Shown here: piece after piece, positions 55,777-64,000 of the stretch | Position numbering within the stretch: position 1 is the first letter of the stretch | Layout of the letters: the number at the start of each line of letters is the position of its first letter | Source of the DNA: Anthoceros angustus | Taxonomy: Eukaryota; Streptophyta; Anthocerotopsida; Anthocerotales; Anthocerotaceae | Length of the DNA: 64,000 bases | Direction: 5' to 3' | Assembly (NCBI GenBank): GCA_010909165.1 | Contig: MU008170.1 | Coordinates: forward strand, 1,178,001-1,242,000 | Notes under the pieces: model-generated | Told to the model about the DNA's origin: nothing | Databases searched by the model: none | The model's input: only the letters and a program-made list of their open reading frames with translations | Translations under genes and position numbers: made by a program

Positions 55777-56059
55777 TGACACAAGAGCTAGAGAGTTAGG
55801 CTCGAGAGCACGCCAAGTTCTTACACAAGAATATCCAATTAATTAAATCAAACATACAAAATTGTATATAAGTGAATTTAAGTGTCCCTTCGTGTATTAA
55901 ACCCTAAGATGGCATATAACCTTTGTGCAAGCATATTATACAATGTAGTAAGGGTAACTACGACACTTAACAAAAAGGTCCTCTTACTTATGACCTACCT
56001 GGGAAGGACCTCCTCCTATCCTACCAACTAGTCTACCTATCCCTAACACGGGCCTCTTT

Positions 56060-57765
56060 CGTACAGCATTGAACAATTTACGCTGGGTAATATGCATGAC
56101 GATAGTAAGATAAAATAACTTTATAGGACTAAGTTCATTATTGAAATAATATTATTTTAATAATATATTTTATATGGACTTAATCCATATAATTGATCCT
56201 TATAATACATGAAGTGTCCATCTTGGAAGATGGGCCACTTTTCACATATTTTTTGAAATACATGAAAAGTTAAAGGAATCTGCTTGATGACAAGTCCCTT
56301 TGTCTCCCACTTAGTACTTTTGCTAATATACTTAAACTACTTGTCCAACACATCATGTATTTGACGTCAAATATATTAGGAAAATAATTAGCTACAAAAC
56401 AAAGAAATTCTTCTTGTCTCGGTAATTCTTGACTGTGATGGTTTTAGCAAGTAGAAAATCGTAGGTTGGGTGGAAACCAATCCATTGCAAATTTTGATTA
56501 TGTAATATATTGCAGTTTGAATAGTTGTCAAAATGTTCAACATCGATGCCCATTATCCGGTGTTGATCAAAATCTATACCCTAGCAAGATTTATACTATC
56601 TTCGCATACATATCTTGGTCAAGGTTGATTCTAAAATTGAATTGCCATACCAAACTTCGCCTGTTTCTTTACAAGAGGTAGCTTTGCATTTTCATCGGCA
56701 AATGTAAGCCCTAGTTGGATTAACTTTAGTCTATCTACATTACCTTTAATCATTTGGTATTCATAGTCTTCTATGTAATAACATCGGGCACCACCACTAT
56801 GCAAATTTATCTATACTTATTATACGATATTGATGAATAATATGGAACCGGATAAAGTCTAATTCTTGTTCAAGATTGTAACCCCATACTTGTCTTATAA
56901 AAGGTACATCGACTTGTGATTTTGCCATAGTCATTATGGTTAGCGTTAAATGCTTTGGTATATATAATTTAATTACTTTTAGATTTCTCCGTAACTTATT
57001 GTTGCGTGAGACCTTCCTCAAGTTCGAAAGTTATGTCACACACCATAATAAAGTCAATAATTTTTTTCTTCAAGGAGAAAAAAAACGATAAAAAACAAAG
57101 AACTTTGGTCCAAGCGACACAAAAATAGACCTAGTTCAAAAGTAGATCTCAATGTATATCTTGAAGCAGAGGTTCTGAGTTGAGTTAAGTAAGTTATATC
57201 ACATATCATAATAAAATATAATATATCTTTTGTTCAAGGAGAAAAAAAGAACGAAGATCTCATATAAAGGGCAAAGCTCCAAGTCCACAAGTAACTTGAA
57301 GACATGCCTCCTGCTGGGGGTAAATCTTACATATGAATGTTTGAATGTATGACGTGGTTTCTGCAATATTTATACTCCTCTAAGGGCTCTTTTACTAAGA
57401 AGCTGCTTCCATTTTCGTAACCTTTCCTTATAAATACCTTCTAGCATTTTCTCATTCTAATCTAGAATTTTTATCTTTAGATTTCTTTGTTGGACACGTC
57501 TAATCTAAGCAATTTTTATTTTTAGATTTCTTTCTTGTACACCTCTAATTTAGGCCATTTTATGTTTAGATTTCTTTCTTTGACACCTCTAATCTAGGTA
57601 ACTTCCATTTTAGATGTCATTGTTAACATTCTTTTTTATTTTTTAGATGAAGAGCAACAAAGACTTTATGTAGTAAAAAGAGATACCTTCTCTTTTTAGG
57701 CTTATGTGTTGGACACCTAAGTTTCTTACTTTTATGCTACCAATACCAAATGTCATCAATGAGTT
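56060..57765 (-). repeat. CAF1-carrying module, inverted copy
   Basis: Reverse complement of 28650-30480, with the same order of minisatellite, leader and CAF1 pseudogene. The matching sequence ends near 57765, where GTTGGACACCTAAGTTTC TTAC-type sequence passes into unrelated DNA. To the left, sequence near 55985-56060 (GACCTACCTGGGAAGGACC) resembles the complement of 30.70-30.75 kb, so homology may extend further with a deletion. Confidence 0.8.
56240..56934 (-). pseudogene. CAF1: CAF1 deadenylase, truncated, inverted copy
   Basis: From ATG at 56934 the minus strand reads VDVPFIRQVWGYNLEQELDF and IISIDKFA, so the catalytic Asp-Glu pair of DTEFPG is lost here through small deletions at CAG and CCAGG words. 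It then stops. Further along, the DRLKLIQLGLTF, GIDVEHF, VGFHPTYDFLLAK-type and FPNIFDVKYMM segments are recognisable. It shares the VWYGNS frame break and the missing C terminus with the plus-strand copy, so both derive from one already broken ancestor. It cannot encode an active deadenylase. Confidence 0.85.
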
Positions 57766-58627
57766 AACGTACGAGCGTAGGTGGCACGAGTATAAGGCAG
57801 GATAGGGTAGCTATATATGTCTTCTTTTAATGGACTAGATAAATAGGCCGAAATAGGAATTTAAGTAATTAGAGGCCAATTTGGGAAAATTAAAAATTAA
57901 AAAAAAGGAAAAATAGCATTTTAAGATAAGGCGAGGTCGGAAACTCCTATCAACGGTGGAGAAAAGGCCACGTGTTGCGCGTACAAGTGAAGGAGCAAGT
58001 TTGGAAGATTCTGTATCTAACCCGGATATTCATTCACGCCTCTTTCTCACTTGCATGCAAGGTTTTGACTCCGTAGCATGGAGGCACGAAACTTGAGCAA
58101 GCGCCGTCACAAGAGGAACCCACAGAGGAGCTCAACCGCGACACTAAGAGGAGCGCGCGCTTGTGTGAAGCTAAGGGAAGGAGGCACGAGCCAAGAAGGA
58201 GGAAATCAAGTGGAAACGAGGTGGTGGTGAAGAAAGGAGAATAAAAGAAAGGAGCCAATTGCAAGTTGCTAGGAAGCGTAGAGGATTTGTCCAAGCTTGG
58301 GAGAGTGGCATGAGGATCAAAGCTCACCAAGATTGGGGAAGAACTGTGGAGAAGAAGGTTGCCAAGCTTGCTTGGAAGGTATAAGAGCCTATGGGCACTC
58401 TTAAAGAAATTCTCTTTTTGAAGTCACAGGGAGTTGGAAACTTGTGCTAGGAAAACAAGGTTGCAGGAGCAAGGAGAGTTGTGAGTAAGGGCGAGGTCAA
58501 GGACGTGCTTTGAGTGTGGAAATTATAAGGGAGGAAGCTTACCAATCGGGGTAGGAATCTGGCAAATAGTGTAATAGTTGCAAGAAAAGTGACCTTTTTT
58601 CTCAACTTTATGCAAGAACTCAATAAA
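57766..58627. other. No recognisable gene
   Basis: AT-rich to mixed sequence with GTAGCTATATATGTC near 57810 and Lys/Arg-coding purine-rich DNA near 58.08-58.45 kb. It resembles in composition the LTR-like stretch at 30.7-31.4 kb but I could not establish homology. The second hAT-like element is inserted at its right end. Confidence 0.4.
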
Positions 58628-60200
58628 CAGTGTTTCTCAGCATAGGGGTTTGTCTGCGAACCCCATTTTGGCCCCAACCATCCAGAAATACACATGTCTC
58701 ATTTCACATTTTGGTGATTTGCTAACCTGACCCATGCATCCGAGCCCAAAAGAAGACCTAATGTACTTACGTCCGCACAAATGCGGACACACCTTTGTAT
58801 AAGTGGTAGGATGATAGCACTTATGCTCCAAAATTTGAGTCATGAGCACAAGACTATACTCAAAGAGGTGCAATACTTTGGGTTTGGAGAGGGTTGCGTC
58901 AATACTTGTGTAGGCAAGCACTGCTTCAAGTTGCTTGTGCACATACCGCACCAACACTCACATCAATTCTCTTTTCAAACCCCGTGATTCGTAGCAATCC
59001 CGATGGCGGGCATACCCCATGCCTAACACAGCCTCCGTGTCGAAGATAAGCCGCACTTAGATCTGACAAAGATTAGGCCCGCTGGACGAGAATTGGACAA
59101 GGTAAAGGATGGTGAAGCCTCCTCAACCGTTCTTGATCAAACTCTTCAGAGCTTACATTTCTTCTTGTCAAGTCCATACCGCTTTCAACCTTAATCTATC
59201 CATGGGTGGCACATGGAGCAAGTCATATCTTAAATTCAATTTTTTCAAACCACTAAAAATCAACACTCCATCCTGGTATTGATATGGCTCTAGGTTGCTT
59301 AACAGTGGAGTTGTTACAAAGTTTTCAAAGCACCAAAAACAAGCAACCCATCCCAATACTAATCCGACCCAAGAATGCTTAGACGCAGTTCTCAAAGCAC
59401 AAAAGTTAAGCACACCATCCTAGCACTGATCCGACCCAGGGGTGCTTAACCTTGGAGTTCTCATGCCAGTCTGCGTATCTCCACCCTTGCCCGAGTGGAT
59501 GCTATTCAAGGAATACAAACAATATATATACACTTGCGACGGACGTCCGGCGCATTCACTCCACCATTTCCATCTCTGGGCCGCAAGATTGGGGTCTCTG
59601 AAAATGCGGACGTCCAGCGCCTACTGCTGCCAATGTGCGACGTCGTCGAACTTTAGCATCGCGTAATGTCTTGAACGTCCGTATGATTCCAATTCCTTCC
59701 TATGTTTTCACTCTAACAATGGAGATCCTGTGGTTGTGTACTCACGATGCAGGCGTCCAGCCTACTTTCTAGAGTCGTAGTTTGGTCCTCTGAGATGGTC
59801 ATGATCGCTATCGGTTAATGTTCTCTCACACAATTGTGCCGAGACGTCCGTGCAACGCACTAATGTAGGTCATGGCCGAAAGAAGGTTTGGTTGGACTAG
59901 TTTTGTTTGGTTTGCCTCACATTCTTAGGAAATGCGCCTTAGGTGTTTAGGATTCTAGCACCGTTAAAAATCCTTGAAATCCCTTCCTTGTGAAGGTGAA
60001 ATCCGCGAACCTTCTTCGGCTTAAACCTTGTTAGCATAAGTATTCACGAGAAAATAACATGGTCAATGTCTTTCAGTACATGTCTAAAAAGTGGTTTTGC
60101 TAAAGATGATGCATTTTGGCCCGTTTTCGGAGGTCATTTTTTGGTCTTTAGGGACCCAAACCCCTTTAATGGAGAATAACCCCTATGTTGAGAGACGCTG
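58628..60200. mobile_element. hAT-like DNA transposon, non-autonomous, copy 2 (1.57 kb)
   Basis: Left end CAGTGTTTCTCAGC...ATAGGGGTT and right complement CAGCGTCTCTCAAC...ATAGGGGTT agree at 20 of 23 positions. Flanks TCAATAAA (58620-58627) and TTAATAAG (60201-60208) agree at 6 of 8, a likely decayed 8-bp target duplication. It is collinear with copy 1 in the same orientation but lacks about 560 bp after position 59235, and is a deletion derivative. It contains the ~75-bp repeats and CGGACGTCCG motifs. No transposase is visible. Confidence 0.75.
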
Positions 60201-60214
60201 TTAATAAGGAAGCC

Positions 60215-61582
60215 ATGACAAGGCCTTCCAAAGCAAAGGGAAATGAGGTGGCCACTAAGACCAAGACGCTCACAAAGGAAAGCGGGGCAGGCAAACGAAA
60301 GAAGCCTAAGGCTGGGAGTTGGGACCCCGTAGGATGGAAGGTAGATATGCCATAATTCACGTGCTTTTCAGGGCAATTGTCTTCAAAGGACCTCGCAGTT
60401 TTCTGGCCTTGGGCAGCGGAAGAGAACACTCAGCTAGATTGGGTGTATGGAAGACATTGGGCATATTCAAACTTAGAATTGATGGAGGAGTGTTATGTCA
60501 ACTTACACCAAATGGAGGAGGCACTGACAGCCTTACCTGAGAGGAATGCTAGGACAGATCCACGGTGTTAGACAATGAGGAGCATTAGGCAGGTGTATGG
60601 GCGACCGGATATTGAAGACAGTGGAATTGCTCTCATGGAGAGGACTAATGGTGGGAAGCGGACTCCCACACTACCTTTGCCTAAGGAGGCTTTAGCACTT
60701 ATGGAGAGGGGTGATAAGGCTAAATCCAAGAATGGTTGGAGGACGGACCAGGTGGCGGAGCTTAAGTGGAGGTTGCTTGCAAAGATTGTCTTGGGACTAG
60801 TAAATTATCAACGCATCTCCTACTTCAGCAACACCTTCTTACACTTTTTGTGGAAGGTGACGCAAGGACAAAAGCCGGATTTGGGGCTTATCATGTATGA
60901 GGCCCACATACATCACGGGGAGAAGCTCCTCAAGCCAAATGCTGCGGATGAAAGAAGTGCCCACCACTATTACCTCAGCACTTATCTAGTGCACTTATGG
61001 GAGACAGATGGGTTGTTGACCAGAGAGGAGTTGGATGACTCTTGTTTATCTAAGGTCTGAGGTAGAGAGGCCTTGCCTGTCGTCATAAGGGAGACTCCAG
61101 TAGGACGAGCTATGCCTAGCTCAATCATGCCAACCTGAGTAACCAAGCTCATGGGAGAACAGGAAGGAGAAGGGATGGCACCAGGGCCATCTGAGTTGCT
61201 GCAGTTGGAGGAGGGAATGCCCTCAAGGGAGCCCCAAGGGGAGGCTCTAGGAACATAGGAAATTCGGGCCAAAGAGGGCCAAGAAATGGGTGGAACCACC
61301 GTGGTATGTACACCACCTACCACGGTAGGTGCTATGCCTACGAGGGTAGGTACCATACCTATCGTGGTATGGACCCCAGGGGGTCACTCAGCGAGGCCAC
61401 CTACGACGGTAGGGAGGCCACCTACGTCAGTAGGAAAGCAACCTATGATGGTAGGTAAGAAGAAGGAGGGCAAACTTGAGGCTCTCATCAACGTGCTAAC
61501 AAGTTGGCCAACCAAAATGATGCTAGAGGTTGCAGCCAGTAGACTTAGATGCCAGGACTTAAATACTGGCGGTAGGAAATAA
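60215..61582 (+). pseudogene. Unrecognised ~455-codon ORF with five in-frame stops
   Basis: From ATG 60215 one frame stays open to TAA at 61580-61582 except for stops near 60353 (TAA), 60569 (TAG), 61058 (TGA), 61136 (TGA) and 61256 (TAG). There is no frameshift. The start is basic (MTRPSKAKGNEVATKTK). The middle reads LDWVYGRHWAYSNLELMEEC, KWRLLAKIVLGLVNYQRISY, FSNTFLHFLWKVTQGQKPDL and SAHHYYLSTYLVHLWETDGL. The C-terminal part has heptapeptide repeats (PPTTVGA-like). The protein resembles in style the gag-like or plant transposon proteins of unknown function, but I do not recognise a family. It begins 15 bp after the hAT-like element, so its upstream region may have been displaced. Confidence 0.6.
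61309..61460 (+). repeat. 21-bp minisatellite with near-palindromic units
   Basis: Units such as CCTACCACGGTAGG, CCTACGAGGGTAGG, CCTACGACGGTAGG and CCTATGATGGTAGG recur at 21-bp or multiple spacing and encode P-T-x-V-G heptads in the ORF frame. Each unit is close to a palindrome (CCTAC...GTAGG). Confidence 0.75.
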
Positions 61583-62473
61583 TAAAATATTGGGAAAGGT
61601 GGCCTGCAGCAGGGTCATGTCGTGCCACAGCCGCATAGCAGGCATGGACGCACATGTTATGCCATCAAAAAGTTTCAACCACTTCCTACGGGACTCCGTG
61701 ACCTACACCCTTAACTACAGGAGCTGTCACTACATCCGTATCACGACGCTTGCAAATGGCAAGAATCACTCTATTTGGAACGGCTCTCCTCCTATGCACA
61801 CACCACAGGTGAATCACACACAAGGTACACCAAAAACGCTTGGGATCTGTATGGCTGTTCTCTTGAATCAGACATCAACAATCGCTCCCAATGATTCTTT
61901 GGATTTTTAGCCTACACGCCGATCTTAATCAGGAATTAGAAGAAGGAGCCGTGAAATTCACTGCAGCCGGAAGATCTTCGGCCGAGCCTTAATTCATGTG
62001 ATACGGCAGTGGCTCATGTGCCATGATGCCATCCTATCTCTATACTCATGCCATGCATCACGCCATCACATTCACGGTGTCGCATGCGGTCATGGACCAC
62101 CACTTATCCCCACGCACTTATAATGAGACACACACGTTATCACAGACCCTACACCTTATCCCTACCTCTATATGCCATGACAAGTCGCGCCCATGTCCTG
62201 GCGGCATGGGCCATATTATGCCATCAAAAGTTTCAACCACTTCTCGGACTCGTGATACCACCCTTAACTTACATGTCCACCATCCTATCTGGCAACACGC
62301 TTGATTTGCCCAGTTGGGCTGCTCGAAAAAGTGTTGTGCCGACCACTTTGGCCTCTATGCCATAGATGCGTCGATAAAACCTCAAACATGCGGTCTCGAA
62401 CACATGGTTGACGGTTTGTCATCTCCATTCTTCATTGGCCAACGCGGCCTACGCCAATCTTCGGTCAAAATAT
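61583..62473. other. No recognisable gene; short internal repeat
   Basis: A segment starting GCCATCAAAAAGTTTCAACC at 61661 recurs at 62219 as GCCATCAAAAGTTTCAACC with related sequence after it (CACCCTTAACT). Otherwise only short frames are seen. Confidence 0.45.
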
Positions 62474-62905
62474 TCATCCACTGCGCTTTGCCCACCCACG
62501 CTCCTTTGCTCGATGTCGGGCCCAGGCTCCCTTCTTCATCACTATCCGATTCGGTCTTCCTCGGCGGTGCGGCCCGTTCAAACCATTCACATATCTTATT
62601 TTCGATGCTGGAGCCCTGAAAATCCCCACATTGTCATTGAGCAGATACCAAGATTCCAAAGTGGCCTCATCCCATTGCAACACTCTTGTGCGTAGGCAAG
62701 CAAACACCCTATAAAAAGCTCGTGGGTAACCAATGGCAAAACGCCCCGCTTTCTCTCTATGCAGATGACTTAACCACACTTTCAGACTTCGCAAGTCAGC
62801 TGACTTCTCTTTGTGCCTGTACATCAGGAACCCTTCTTTGGGCCAGTGATCAAACACTTGATGCATGAACAGATGATGTTCCAATTTTCGGAATGCCCCC
62901 TCCAC
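62474..62905 (-). CDS. Unrecognised 143-residue ORF
   Basis: The minus strand reads MEGAFRKLEHHLFMHQVFDH, then WPKEGFLMYRHKEKSADLRS, LKVWLSHLHREKAGRFAIGY and WDEATLESWYLLNDNVGIF, ending in an Arg-rich tail. The composition (aromatic, charged, few low-complexity runs) is that of a real protein more than of a chance frame. I do not recognise the family. It may be a fragment of a transposon-encoded protein of the type seen at 60.2 kb. The ends of coding are uncertain. Confidence 0.4.
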   Translation of the reverse strand: MEGAFRKLEHHLFMHQVFDHWPKEGFLMYRHKEKSADLRSLKVWLSHLHREKAGRFAIGYPRAFYRVFACLRTRVLQWDEATLESWYLLNDNVGIFRAPASKIRYVNGLNGPHRRGRPNRIVMKKGAWARHRAKERGWAKRSG

Positions 62906-63529
62906 TTAACTAGTCCATACGAGCTTTGCTGTCATGCCCTGCGCCATTCAAAAGATCCAGTGATCATAAGGAAAACTTTCAATGTTGCGGGTCTCATGAT
63001 GTGATTCTACATACAGCAAAAAGCTTGTAACTCGAAATGTCTCAGGTCGTTCGGGCTTGCGTGCTGATACTTACCAAGGCGTCTTCCATTTGTCTTCCAT
63101 GAGTACATGAAGGCTGTGGAGCGCTAGTGCTCATTCAACCACGACTTGCAAGTGTGGTCGCTTCCATATCCATGTTAGCAATGCATCGTTAATCGTGGAA
63201 TCCTCATGATACTCTCACAATTGGAGGACGGGTACCTTCGGTGTTGGTCAAACAACCACATGAACTGACTTGATTTTGGAAGATTACCTATGTTCGTAGC
63301 TGACTTTGCCAAGCGAGTGTCAAGCTTGCCAATCAACACATGCTGTCCGATTGATATTTGAATCAACCGTCTCACACCCGCGATCGTTCGGTCATAGGGT
63401 TGGTTATGTGGCAAGCAGTCATGCACTCCACGCTTTGCTCATTGCTTCTTGATGCCGCAACCACCCTGGCACTTGCTCTCCACGTCCCAGTCCCTCTTTG
63501 ATAACCTCCTTCTCACTTTGTTGTTACTT
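62906..63529. other. No recognisable gene
   Basis: Mixed-composition sequence without domain motifs, repeats or terminal structures. It leads into the minus-strand gypsy LTR. Confidence 0.45.
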
Positions 63530-64000
63530 GAGGTGTGTGAGGGTGGACTCTTGGTGGGACAGGTGAGGTCCACATTTACCCTCAATGTGCTTGTAGTCAC
63601 GGGGATTCGCTCCCAAGGGAATGGTTTGTGCCAAAGGCGCTATCTTCTATCGCTTCTCAACCCTAAGCACTTGGACCGCTACTCCTCGCACCTATCTACT
63701 CAACTCGACTACCTCTGTCTTATCCAACTACCACGGATCTAACTTCCGACCCGTTCCTTCTACGCGGTGAGTCCGCATTACTCGGTAGTGGTGCGACCAG
63801 GTGGGTCCCACGCCAAACCCTAGCTGATTGGCGGCCGCATCTCGGGTCACGGGTTGTCCTCAAATGCGGATAGTCTCTACCCACACTTATAACCCCCGAT
63901 TCCTGACACTAGTTCCTAGGAACCACTCTACCTCAATCCACACACATACACACACACACAAGGGTACCGCACCACTTATTTCCTCCGAAACACGTTTCCA
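63530..64000 (-). mobile_element. Ty3/gypsy LTR, inverted, cut by window end
   Basis: The complement matches the 3' half of the LTR family: GTGAGGTCCACATTTACC near 63566, GGGATTCGCTCCCAAGGG near 63600, AATGGTTTGTGCCAAAGGC near 63620, GGTGGGTCCCACGCCAAACC near 63800 and a CA-rich tract near 63945. It continues beyond the window. Orientation is opposite to the other LTRs, so it belongs to a separate insertion. Confidence 0.7.

Larger units (their letters stand above)
50326..55800. repeat. Scrambled copia block, second copy
   Basis: Collinear with 23640-28360: Gag (minus), RT N-terminal half (minus), RT C-terminal half and RNase H (plus), Gag N terminus (minus) and primer site. It lacks the internal 1.37-kb duplication and carries a 2.12-kb hAT-like insertion. 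Collinearity ends about 10-15 bp beyond the primer site in both blocks, then both continue into CAF1 modules of opposite orientation. The stretch 50145-50325 shows nothing recognised. Confidence 0.85.

Noticed and set aside
60335-60380. Short intron between GTAGATATG and TTTTCAG removing the first stop of the 60.2-kb ORF
   Set aside because: It would be only about 33 bp, below usual plant intron size, and the frame continues unchanged through it; a stop mutation is simpler.
61590-62365. Overlapping His/Thr-rich frames of about 100 codons
   Set aside because: Two frames overlap on the same strand, have no motif, and the region holds a short internal repeat; likely chance.

Overview
This window looks like nuclear DNA of a land plant or close streptophyte relative with a large, repeat-rich genome. 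Almost everything recognisable is a decayed transposable element: two lineages of Ty3/gypsy, two Ty1/copia families, one CACTA-like and two hAT-like DNA elements. The only recognisable host-type gene is a plant-like CAF1 deadenylase, present as two broken inverted copies. I see no intact cellular gene, rRNA, tRNA or CRISPR. The species cannot be fixed from the sequence.

Layout. 0-2 kb: no gene, one near-perfect hairpin. 2.1-4.0 kb: remnant of an unusual Ty3/gypsy element in which a cytosine-5 DNA methyltransferase lies just upstream of reverse transcriptase. 5.6-22.7 kb: a rearranged Tat-like Ty3/gypsy complex made of a 3' ORF, an LTR, a tRNA-Asp-type primer site, gag, protease, RT, RNase H, integrase, the 3' ORF again, a truncated LTR, part of the 3' ORF and a full LTR. 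22.9-28.35 kb: an unknown coding remnant, then a scrambled copia block. 28.6-30.5 kb: CAF1 module, plus strand. 30.7-35.65 kb: a 2.2-kb tandem duplication of another copia fragment. 35.7-41.5 kb: a second gypsy 3' ORF and LTR, interrupted by a GC-rich minisatellite. 42.5-43.8 kb: exon-like remnant of an unknown gene. 44.03-50.14 kb: a 6.1-kb CACTA-like element with terminal inverted repeats and a 3-bp target duplication, filled by a five-unit GGA-rich macrosatellite. 50.3-55.8 kb: second copy of the scrambled copia block, split by a hAT-like element. 56.1-57.8 kb: inverted CAF1 module. 58.6-60.2 kb: second hAT-like copy. 60.2-61.6 kb: an unrecognised ORF with five stops but no frameshift. 63.5-64 kb: gypsy LTR on the minus strand.

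Decay follows two patterns. The methyltransferase element and the 60.2-kb ORF keep their reading frames, or nearly so, but carry stops and residue losses explainable by C-to-T or G-to-A transitions, as expected of methylated DNA. The gypsy and copia copies instead differ from one another by small indels concentrated at CAG, CTG and CCG positions. That may reflect base-calling errors at methylated CHG sites rather than real frameshifts, so frame breaks in this window should be treated cautiously.

The observations most worth pursuing are the methyltransferase-bearing retroelement, the CACTA-like macrosatellite carrier, the paired inverted CAF1 modules beside duplicated scrambled copia blocks, and the hAT-like family with arrays of the palindrome CGGACGTCCG.
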